Shown piece after piece: positions 1-11,800 of a DNA stretch of 64,000 nucleotides. The DNA comes from Malurus cyaneus samueli (taxonomy: Eukaryota > Chordata > Aves > Passeriformes > Maluridae): assembly GCA_009741485.1 (NCBI GenBank), contig VKON01000103.1, positions 1,127,787 to 1,191,786 of the forward strand. Direction: 5' to 3'. Below the pieces are notes generated by a model, which worked only from the letters and a program-made list of their open reading frames with translations, was not told where the DNA came from and did no database searches. The position numbers and the translations under genes are program-made. The stretch's first letter is position 1; every line of letters begins with the position of its first letter.

Positions 1-2699
1 GAAAGCAAGTGAGGCAAAAGTTAACATCCATCCAAAACCTCAAAGCAAAAACAGTTGCCTAAAATTGAAAATAACATTAAAACAAAATCCCATCTGAATT
101 TCACCAATTTGAATTCATGCTTCTTTGAAAGAAAGAGAGAAAATTGAAAGCAAGCTCACAGTCTCTTTTCCCTGCAGCTTTATCCAGACATCCCTGACTG
201 CCGAGGCAATTCAGAACAGCAACCCCCAAGAGACCCTATAAACAACCCTACGTACCAGAGGTCATTTTATAAACCTCATCTATTTACCCTGCTACAACAC
301 AAGAGCCTTGCCATAATTCCCAGGCACAGCAGCAGCTCTGCTGCTCTGCTCCATCACCTCCAGAGGGATTTTAACCCCAAATTTTAACGCCGTTTCCTTG
401 GGCGCTGTGTCCGCTGTGCCCCCGCCCCGCTGCAGGGATGGAGCTGCAGAGGGATGCAGATCTCCACTCCTCACTGCTGCAGGCCGAGCCCAAAACAGCA
501 CAGCCAAAAAGCAAACGCACCTGAGCTGCTGGCAGGCAGCTATGGCATCGTGTTCTCCTTTCCTCCCTGCGCCGTTTGTTGGGGTTCGGAAAAGATCGCA
601 AAATCGTCCCGGTGATTCAACAGCAAAGCTCGGATGAGCAGAGGGAAAACACTCCAAGGGCTGCTGGAGCTACAAATCACTCCAGTGTGACTCCACTTGG
701 AGCAGAGTCAGCATTAATCAGCAATCTCGGGCACTCTGCTCAGCCGTGAAATACAACAGACTCATTTTCAATGTGACACGGATCCGTGCTGATCAGCTGT
801 TTGTATCCCCAAACTGCACCAAATGTGGCAATAACTGCACCCCTAACACTGGAATTCAAGATAAAACTAAAGCTCTTTTTTAAAATTACCTTCTTTCATT
901 ACCCTCCCAAAATATGTTTCTCAGCCTTGTTTTAATTAAAGATGCTGAAATCAGGAATGACCAAAGCAGTCCATTCGCAGTCCCACTGCAGGATTTCTCT
1001 TTCACAGTCCATATCCCAGCACCACTGCAGGATTTATCTTTCACAGACCATATCCCAGCATAAACTCTCGACTAGACCTGGCAGAGCCTTTCTGTTGGAG
1101 CCATCATTGTGAAACTAAATGGAGAACAATCTAGTTTTCATTTGGAAACGCATCACTTTTCGGATAATGAATTAAATTAAATGTTACGGAGTCTCAAAAT
1201 AAACCGGAAAGGGGAAATGCACTCTGGAAGTGAACCTTCTGCACTCCAGCTGAAATGTGAACGATCCTACAGAAAAAGTTCCTGAAATGAGGGTGGTGGG
1301 AGTGCTGGGAGCTCAGATTTTTTTGTTCTGCTCCCATCTGATGACGTTGATGGCTGATGCAAATGCAACCTGACTGAACAGGCTTCAACCTGAGCATGGA
1401 TCTCACAGCCTGATTAAATCTGATTTCTCAGGAAAAGTGAAAATCCAATTTTGTCTTTCTTTATGAAATGGAAACAATGGATTGAAATATGAAAATATTT
1501 TCAAGCTTTTCCTGTTTTGTCACTTTAACCAGCAGTAGGTTGGTTTTGGTGTTTTGGTTTGGTTTTTTTTTTTAATAGCAACTTTCTTCAGCAGTTCAAA
1601 ACAATGTATAAATTTAGCCTTATTTCTTTCCTTTAGTTGGGACTAAGATCATATATAAAAAATAATCAAGTGGTGCAGAGCACATGCAACAGCCCCTAAT
1701 AAAGCATAATCTTCATTTTAGAGACTTCAGTGGGGCATCAAATACCACAGCAGTGATATTAAATTAATTCATGTGTGTTTGTGATATTTTCTCTTTCACT
1801 TTTGTAGATCCAGTCTTAACACTGGGTGGATAACAGAGGATAAATAGATGAGCACACTGGAACCAAAATGGAAATGTCTTTTTTTTTGCATCATTTCTGA
1901 CATAAATGTCTGGTTTCCAACTGGCACCAGCTGCACCCATCTGCAGCGAACCCAAGATAAGGAGAAAAGAGCTGTCACATGGATCATGCTTTCCTTCAGC
2001 TCTTCTTTCAATCTACATGTTTCAGCAGAAGCAACAGAGCTGAAATCTCAATAATACTGCTGTCTGTAGCGTTAAGAAACCAAAGAAAAAATCCATCATC
2101 TCAATCCCATGCCTGGGGAGAAGAACAAAGTCAGCTAAAAGGGCAAAGGAACGGTCTGATTTACACACTCAGGCTAAAAACACCAATCTTTGGGTACCCC
2201 TGGTCAAGAACCATTGAACAGCAGCACTGAGAGGACAGACCTCTCACTGTGGAGGTAAAACAACAACAAAAAAAAAATATTCTGTGACATTTTTCTGTTG
2301 CAGAGAGAGAAACAAACTGGAAATTGATAGGGGGAAAAGAAATTTTGTAATTGACGAGGATCAGAAACTTTAAGGAAAACACAATTGTTCGAACCCAGCC
2401 AGCAATGTACATAAATAAATTAGAAAGATCAAAATATCTGAAAGAAAAATAGCAGTAGGAGAGAAAGAAAATCCAAGAATGTCTATTCTGGGGGAATAGT
2501 CTGGGGGGAGAACTTTGCTTAGGGCCAGGTCTGAACTGCTGCCAAACCCAGGGCTTCAGCCTGGGGGTTTTGAGGCCCTACAAAATTGGAGATATGCTGA
2601 TCCAAACTGTGAGAAACAACCATTTCCATTCCAAACACCCTTCAGCTACATCTGTCAGAGAAGCAAATGGGCCTCTGAATCTGGGGCTGGCTCACTCAC
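1..2699. other. KIAA1549L intron downstream of the transmembrane exon
   Basis: Apart from the tandem duplication at 983-1060, nothing recognisable is seen. The GC-richer patch at 380-640 has open frames on both strands but no splice-flanked or family-like protein. The next cytoplasmic exons were not found here. Confidence 0.6.
983..1060. repeat. 39-bp tandem duplication
   Basis: The unit CCACTGCAGGATTT...CCATATCCCAGCA occurs twice (983 and 1022) with a few substitutions. Confidence 0.85.
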
Positions 2700-2863
2700 C
2701 TTGGCCCTCTGGGGAAGGTTCATGACGGTGTCGGGTTTGAAGTCGTTCTTGTTCTTCCTGCACAGCACGGCGGTGATGATGATGATGATGACGGTGACCA
2801 CGGCGATGGGAGCCAGCACCGCTGCGATGATCCACAGGTTGTTTGGGGGGTTCTTCACCACAG
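2700..2863 (-). CDS. KIAA1549L: KIAA1549L exon 10, transmembrane helix
   Basis: The exon reads VVKNPPNNLWIIAAVLAPIA, continuing into a run of Val and Ile and then TAVLC. This is one transmembrane helix of about 23 residues, followed by the basic stop-transfer RKNKNDFKPDTVMNLPQRAK. The basic flank places the C-terminus in the cytosol. Acceptor GGTAG and donor AAG|GTGAGT are strong, and the exon ends at a codon boundary. Further cytoplasmic exons must lie to the left. A run of ATC codons (several Ile) is written in GAT triplets on the plus strand. Confidence 0.92.
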
Positions 2864-5800
2864 CTACCAACAGAAAAAAAGGGCAAACCAACATTGGTAA
2901 GCTGCACTGGGCATGATTCCAGTTGCTTCCAGCCTTCAACTTCCTTCATGTAAAAATTAGCAAATATAGTTTTCTGCACAAAGAAATACCTTAGGATTAC
3001 TTTAGTACCAAAAAAATAAAAATAAAAATCAGCAATGCTCAATTCCTAAATGCCTGGTCTCTCTTCTCTTAGTTATGTTACCTAAGATGCAAAAGCAGCC
3101 ATCTGCTCCAAAGTCAAGATAAATACCATATTAAATATCACTCCAGTGGTTCATTTACAGAAAAAAAAAACCAAAAAGAAAGGTGCAAGTAATGCATCCT
3201 CAACTATTTTTCAAACACAAACCCAGCACAGGTAGCATGTGTGTTAAAAGAACACATATGGAGTCCACATCTGGTGTCAAAGACTGACTGGGCCAGCAAG
3301 ATTAAACTGGCAGAGCTTTTTCAAAAACAGTGCTGATAACTCAAATAGTTATTATCAATATCAATAAGGCAATAAGAAAATGCTTCTCTTGTGCTGTAGA
3401 AATAATTTTTCATAGTTAAGGTCAAAGTGAATTCATCATTTTTGAAGGAGTGGAAATAACGAGGTTGGAAAGAGCTACTTGCAGATATATTAATAATGGC
3501 ACCAGGAAACGGATACATTTCAGAAATGCAGTGATGCACAAACATTTCAGATTCCATTTTATCAGAATAATCTCTCTTAGCATGAACCTTCAACTTGTTC
3601 ATACATAAGAGATCCTCCTTTGACACATTTCCAATTCTCTCATTTCATTTCCTTTCTTTCTGGAAAAGCAGATAACCTCCTCGTAACGCTGAATTTTGCT
3701 GTGGTGAAACATTTGGTGGACTTCCCCATGCTGTCCCTGTTTATTTTGCTGGGGCACTGGTTTCTGGTGTGGGCAGGCCATTGTGAGAGCACCAGCACAA
3801 AGCAGCCGTCCCCATTTCCTGGGGGACAGGCGCTTTCAAATGTCATCGAGCTTATGAGCTGTCAGAGGCACTCAGCATCTCCAGGATCAGACTTCACAAA
3901 CCAAACCAACCAGCTCGTTCTGCTGCAGCTATTAGCAACTTTCAGCTCTCCAGCTGGAGCCTGAGCCTGTTCTCTTGGTAGGTTTGGGACCTCTTGCAAA
4001 ACCACTGTGGTTTGCTGGGTGACGGAAGAACGGCACCATTGAGGTCAGAATTTGAGCACAAGAATGTCCAAGAGCCTTTCAGGGTTTCACTTTTCACCAG
4101 ACTTGCAGAATTCTTAATTACTGACTTTGACATTTAGTTTGGAGATGAAAGGGCTGTGGGGAAGGGGGCTGAATCTGAATTTTAACAAAGAGCAGTAACT
4201 TTAATTATAGACTGCTGCTCTGGAAGCAGCAAACAATCGTTGAGAAATTTATTCCTTCCAGGGAATGCAGAGGGCACGATGACCTTATGGCTAATAGGAC
4301 AGACATTTAGGAGTCCTAATTTACATCTTTAATTCGGTTACCAGACTGCAATGTGACCTAAAGTCAACCCATGGCTCATTCAACTGAGTAAGACTGCAGT
4401 GGAATTTGAAACAAGCCTTTCATTCTGTTATAGCTCAGTCTCTATCCATATTTTGTGTTATTATTCGTCTGCCTTGTCTGACCCAGCTATGAGCTCCTGA
4501 GGGGATGTGTCTTTTCTTACCGTATTTTGGAACAGAACTTTTCATTCTGCTAGGACAGAAATTATAATGAGCAAAAATGAAATCCACACAAAGTATTTTC
4601 TGTGGCAATGCAAAGACACGCTACGAATAACCGTGTCCAAAAAGAAAGAAATTGAGTTTTTTCCCATAATGAGGTATGAAGATGGAATTACCTCCTACAT
4701 TTCAAATACTCTACCTTCAGAATCCCAGATACCTCAGGTCATAATTTCAATTTCTGTATATTCTTTCTTACAGCGTTCTATGCATACTTGGCTGGTATGA
4801 AAATCTACAGATAAATGAGGCTATCTGATCAGACCATGGAAATATAAAGTTAGGTGATGAGCAGTGGATTCCATGATTGCCTAAATACCCACATAAATAT
4901 AAATCACATCACTGCAAAAAGAGCTAGAAAACTTAATAGCCACCACATTTGATTTTGGGCCAAATCATTTGAATAGCAACTTTGCCCAAGTCATTATTCT
5001 GTAGTGTCATGGTCTTGTCAGCTACAAAATTAATTCTGACTTTACAGTTCCATGGTGTTCAGTTCATGGAATAAAACAATGATTTAAGTATGGAATTTTT
5101 GTAAGAACTCTTACGATCAGCTTGCACTTGGATGACATAGCCCAGGGTCAAGGCCATCCGCTGGGAGTCAACCGTACTCAGAATTTTGGCAGCTGCAGTG
5201 CCTAACAAAGGCTTCCCGTTGTATAAAGTGTAATATGTCAGTTCAGCTGGCTCCTTGGGTCCTGGGATACGCTGAATTTTCACCATCTTTAAGGGAAAGA
5301 AACAAACAAATAAATAAATAAATAAGGAGAGAAAGAGAAATAAACGGTGTTGGCATTATCCCACTGCAAAACCCGCCAGGAGATATTTGAAGGCAGTGCC
5401 CACAGGAAATTCCTCCTGCAAACATAAGCTCCATGCAAATATTCTCACAGGATCAGAGCTTCTCCCCTTCAGAGCCTAGTTTATATCTTATTGCAAACAA
5501 TTCTTGAAAAACATAATGTAATTTTTTTTAAAATAACTGATTTTTGAAGATTGAAGAAGAAATCTTTGAATTCCCCATAGTATAAGTTGGCTTAATTGGT
5601 GAGAGAACAATATATGATCATTTCAAAATGCTGAATGTGAAATGCTGTAAATAAGAGTAAGATGATTAACAAATTACTCAGGTCTGAAATCTCTACTTCA
5701 TAACGTGATCTGGAGCCACATGATTTGATGACTAACCCTGTATTAATAAAGACTGCTTCTTACATTTTTTTCCAACAAAAAGAAAAAACCCAAGTTCCTC

Positions 5801-8800
5801 CTTTGAGTTACCTAGGAAACTTTTACTTTGTACCAAACCTCATAGCAACCAGAGAGAAAATATTTATGAACACTGATTAACTAATGATGATTTCCCAGGG
5901 ATGACAGGCATGAAAAAAAAAGAAAAAGAAATATTAACAATGCCATGCATCCTGCCCTCTCCGCTTTGATATTCGTGAGAAACGCTGGAATTTTCAGGAA
6001 TGTTTTTTACAGGAACTGGAGCAGGACACAAACAAAGCACTTTGTGCTTGTGCCATTTGTCACTTTGTGTTGTGACACAGGTCCCTGGAGCACCTGCACG
6101 GTGTAGCTGCCCACGGTGGTGGCCCGTTTGAAGCGTCTCCCCTGCTGGTGGGACATCATGAACAGCGGCGCCAGGCGCTGCTCCATCAGCCGCGCAAAGC
6201 TCTGGTTGTTCAGCCCCAGCAAAGCCATGTCAACCCCTTGAATGACTGTGGGAACGGAGAAAAACACTCGTTAGAACATCAGGTGAAATAACACGTGGGC
6301 TGTGGGATGGTTTGGGACAGGGAGGTGTGGAGTAACTCAAAAGAAAAATGCCTGGATGCTGCTGGATGCTGAGTAATTCCCGATGGGGATACACCATGCT
6401 TCCTCACAGATAATCTCAATGATGTTTCAGAGAGTAAAATTCTCAAAATACCATTTTTTTTAATAATACAAACTACCCCCATTTTAGCAAAATGGCTCAG
6501 GGAAGCATCTACTCTATGATCTTCAATGTAGAAAGTTAAAACACATTCGAGAGCTGCTGGGTTTATGCTTATTGCCAGATGATCCTGTTAACTGAGCCAA
6601 AGTTCCTCATCCTGAAGATTTGAACTCTGAAGTTAGGATTTTATAAAATCTCAAGCAAAATATCTGGTTTGAGAGCACTGAAGCCTGAATAAACATTTCT
6701 GGAGTATAAATGAAGGCATCTGAAGTATAAATGAACGCAAGATTTAAAAGACACTGGATTCTAAAGTTCAGAAAAGTGATATGACATGCTGAACAATTCA
6801 TACATATGTATGTTTTTTTCAGTATTATTTCAAAAAAGTCTTCTGGGACCACCAGGATCTTTTTTAAAACAGAGTTTCCATTGTAATGTCATATTTTAGT
6901 CAGAAATTGTCAGAGTTCCCATTGTAATACCCCACTGCAGCAAGAGCACAGAGGCAAGAAATGGAGTATTTCATATATATTTGGACCCTTCACAGGGTCC
7001 AAACCAGGAGGAGCTGTACCACTCCCTTCAGAATTTCATAATCTCTGCATAAACTTACGATTCATTTCAAATTTATGAAAAGTTAGAACTGGTACCAAGT
7101 CTATTTCATGTCAGAGCCGTTTGCTCTTGCTCTCCTAAGCACTAAAAATTATTACCTGAAGTGCACAGAGGAGGGAAAGACATTAAAAAGTACCTGTTAT
7201 CACCCAGTAGTCTCTAGTTGATTCTGAGACATCAAGGTTTGGATACTCCAAAGCTTTAAAAAAAAAGATTAAATTATGTCTTAATATTCCAACATCCTAC
7301 AAATTATGTGTCCCAAAACTGGCTAACCAGAGAGCAATGAATAAAATTGAGCTACAACCCAGGAGGAGATCTCGAGCATAATTTTCAGAGTTACAATTTT
7401 TTTTTCTGTCTGAAAAAGAACAGCAAGTGTAAACAGAAGAAGCACTACCATACAAAGTACAACAATATTTCCTGTTGGAATATAAATAAATAAATATAAA
7501 TAAATAAAATACTGGCTGGTACAATCTGGGAGGAGGCCCAGCACTGCCCCGAACCAAGAAGGGTAGGTATGAGGTGTTGTATACACTTCTGCTGCTTCCT
7601 TCCCTACAGAAAACCAGATGAGATTCCAGGGTGTTTCTCTGATTAATCCTTTTATAACCCAGACCACAATTTTAGCCTAAAATAATATGAAAATCAGCAG
7701 GGTCAGACTCCACGTGGATTGGGAGCGAGACTAACAAAACTCTGAGAACACCTTGGAGCTCTCTCACTGCACACATTTTAAGGCATTACTACCATATGTG
7801 TCTGCATCTGTGAGAAACTGATATTTGCTGTTTTGATGCCTTTTGTTGCCTCCTCCATCTCCAAAGCGCACCGGGCTGTAAAGCTCAATATGCTGCTAAT
7901 TCATTCCACAGCTCAGCATTTGCTCAACAGATTAACACGGGGAGAACTTAATTCAGAAAACACCCGTGCTCTGCACGCTGATGGGCTGCTATTGAGTCAC
8001 CTTGATTCTGAATCCCCAGAGTGGCTGGGAATAGTAAACATTGTGAAGGATTTGATTACGCACGGTCGCTGCTTTTCAGGAGGATTCCTGAGCTGTGCGT
8101 TTCCACCACAGACTGCGACGGCTCTGGAGGAGCCTACTGGGAAATTACATGCTCCGAGAACAACCTCAATATTTGTTTGATAAACTGAGACAACTGCCCT
8201 GCCACATGAATAAGCATCAAACACTCTTCAAAGGAAATGTTTTGCAGACATACCATCAGTCTGGAGCCGTAAACACCGCGTGTGCGTTAAGTTCATGGGT
8301 TTGTGGTGCAGCTGCTGCACTGGGAATAAAACCAACAACTCCAGAATGAAATATGAGCCATTAGCTGTTAAAGGAACACCAACTAAAGACTTTATCAGGT
8401 CTGTTCATCGTGTGTGGGGATCAGCAGAGAACTGCAGTGCCACACGAGGCTTGCTGTGTGACAAATAGCTTCCAAAGCTCCTGACTGCCAAACCTACGCC
8501 TGAATTGCCCTGGGAGAAACACCACAATCCTTTTCCTGTGCAGCAGGCACATCTTGGAGGCCAAACACTAAATTCTGGTGCTGGCTAGTCTTGACGTTGG
8601 GAAGCACATACTTACATTCAGCAATGGTGAGAGGTGGGTAGGTGAGGTAGAAACCCACCAGCTCAGCTGACCTCCACCACGAGTGGTTGAAAATGGATAT
8701 GGATGTAGGGATCAGTAGTTTGTACTTGTAATTAAACTGGTATATAATTTTTGGGCCACGGGATACTCATGCCAGTGACTGTGTCAGACATGCTCGAGTA

Positions 8801-11800
8801 CCGAGCGGAGACTAAGAGAGCAGGGATCATCCAGTACCTTCTATTGCGAGACAGCATAGAGGATTCTCGGTCCTCGTCCTATGTCTCCCGGCTGGTCACC
8901 TCTGTATTTTATGGTATGAAAGAAATCAAAAGCACAACCTAAATGAACTATTTCCAGCAAGCTGATTAAGAAGGTTGCTGGAAATAGTTCCATTTAGGGT
9001 TGTGCTTTGATTTTTCACTACATAAAACAGAGTGACAGCTTGGGAGACATTGGAGGTGTTCAAAATCTGAAAGAGAGGCAAGGAAATAACACGTTGCTGT
9101 GGTTCAGCTCAGTTTAAAACAAAACCAGAAAAAAAATACTGAACCAGTGCAAAGAAATTAGGGAAATGTTAACCTGAACAATGGATTAGTTACAACTCAT
9201 ACACCTTGGCTTGTGTGATATTTTAATCCCGACTTTAGCACTTGCAGGGCTCATGGAGGACAGGAAGAAAAGGCAGGAAAGGTGCAGTCAGGACTGAAAA
9301 TGTTCTTCCCTGTTTTTACTAGGAAATTTGGGATGTGAGAGGATGTTTATCAGAAAAGTCATCCAGTGCTTGGTGCAGAGAAATTGGTTTGTGTATCTCT
9401 TTGTCTTTGCTGCCTTCCCACTGCAGCTCTCTGGATCCATTCCTTTTCCATATGAAATAAGGGGATATCCTGTCCCTTCTGTTCCCATCACATGAACATG
9501 GCTCTCCTCCTCACTCGAGCTCTGTGCCAGGCTCCTCCTCAGCCCAAACCTGATAACTGCATTTATGGGACCAATTCTATTTAGGAATTGCTGGATGAGC
9601 TCCTCAAACACCAGGAACAAAACCCACATGTTTTCTTGGAAATTCTTGCAATTCATGAAAAGCAACAGCCTTCTATAAATAACGCATTTCTAACTTTTCT
9701 TGTAATGTATAAAACAATCTCATTTCAGATGAAAACATAAACTTCCTTCCACAGTGGCTAGCAAAGGCACTGGGTTGGAATACAAACATACCCAGAATAA
9801 ACAAATACAAAAAATACAAAGAATACAAAAAATACAAAAAATAAAAAAAGAAAATACAAAAAATACAAAAAATAAACAGGGGAGTTTGGCATTGGCAAAG
9901 CACCCAACTCTGTACCTGAACAGTTAAGTTGTTGCTGGTGTTCAGGACCTTTCTTTCAGCATCCTGAAATGCTCTCTGGAGCCTCTGTTCCATGGTCTGG
10001 ACAAATTTGCATGACTGAATATTGTCTGTTTGACCCACGAACTGCAGCTCTGGAAAAGGAAGGTATTAGTGTAAGGACAAAATATTCTCAGTCGCAGCAC
10101 CAAGAACAAAATGATCAATTTACACATTAGGCAGGTGAAAATAACGCCACTTCAGGAAGTGCACTAAATTAGCCTTAATTAAGACAAAATGCAAGAATTA
10201 AATTGGGTTATTAGAGCTGATACTCTCCACAAAGAAATGGAGATTCATTCTGCAATGATAGATAAGATGGTGAGGCCATTCACTGTGCATGTATGCTCAG
10301 AGCCAGGCATTAAGTGAAGTCATCCTAAAAGATGAGCTGCAGTCTTAAATCTTGAAGGTCATTTGGTCCTTCAAAACATAATCTTGATTCTCATTCTGTT
10401 TTGCTTTCATTCTAGGAAAAATACACTTGACTTTAACTGCCATAAGTGTGTGCATGTGAACAAATAAGCACACATATAAGAAATAAATATATCTATTTGT
10501 GATACAGTCATGTTTCTAATCTGATTGCTCCGGAAGAAACACACAGGTTATGGCACAATTGCTGCTCCAGATGATGCCTGATGATTTTTGCTTTTCCTTT
10601 TTACGTTTTCTATACCCCCTATGCATCCGCTTGCACCCCTTAGTCCACATGTGTGTAATTCCTAAAGCTTGATATTCCAGCTCAGTTCAGGAGTTCTGCT
10701 GGGCACAGACCAAACATCCTGAGGAAGGAGTCAGTGTGCCCTGTGCTATCTTAAACCCGAGCTCAGCCTTGGGTGAAGCCTTCTGTCCAGAACATCTTGT
10801 GTAAACTGGGCTCTGACCTCATCTGGAGGGGATTCATTAGAATAGGGGGACATTACTGCATTTGTAAAGTTTCTTTTTGGGGAATCCTAGATAGATATGC
10901 TAATCCTGAACCTATAAACTTGTATCTTATTGGGAATCTAGATAGATTGCTATTCCTGAACTATAAAACTTGTACCCGTGCTTACACGGGGGTGCATTCT
11001 GCCATCAAGTTGTGCACCTGGGATCCCAAAAGGGTAAAACCCTTTTTATCCCCTTAACCATGTCTGTGTCATTATTAAAAACTGCCCTTTCAAGGCAGCA
11101 CAGAGTCCCTGAGCTCCGAGCCGTGAGCAGGGGCATCACTCACCCGTTTTCAGCTGGAAGTGGTCGGCTGGAAGGGGCTGCCAGGGCAGTGCCAGGGCCA
11201 CCACAGCCTGCAGATGTGGCACGTGCTGCCTCATGGCCACCGTGGCGTTGGTGATGCCGTAGGCAAGCAGCTTTTCAACGACAGCAGCCGGTGTGAAAAC
11301 CATCCTCCCCCTCGTGACATAATAACCAACCGTCAGGTTACTCGATTGCTCCAGGATTTCAACCTAAAACACACAGGCAAACATTATTTTTTCATTATTT
11401 TTTCATTATTTTTTTCATTATTTCTTCATCATTTTTTTCATTATTTTTTCATTATTTTTTCATTATTTTGTTTGCAGTTCAGCCACTGTTTGATGGGGCT
11501 TCTCACCCTATGTCGCTGCTGGCCAAACAGCGACCAAAAAGAATGGATATAAAAATACACAAAAGTGGGTGAAAAAAACAGAGAGAAAGAAGGACTTTAT
11601 TGTGGGACAAGCCTCTTTTATCCACTTTAGCAACCAGAGTATACATTTGTGTCAACCATACATTGGTTAAGAGACAGCTGTTTAATTAGTAATCAGAACA
11701 TAATTGGTGAGTTTGCAAAAGCTGCAGTGTTAGTAATGTTTATAATTTCCAGTCACCTGCATTATCAAATCTACATTTCAATCTCCTTTTCTCAACAGTA

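Noticed and set aside
2515..2916. Plus-strand frame with a Met run and His-rich minus frame at 2692-3042
   Set aside because: Both are alternate-frame readings of the transmembrane exon and its ATC/GAT triplets.
9288..9665. Minus-strand frame of 125 codons between exons 5 and 6
   Set aside because: It was considered as the missing part of exon 6, but its sequence does not match the family and it lacks phase-compatible splice sites.
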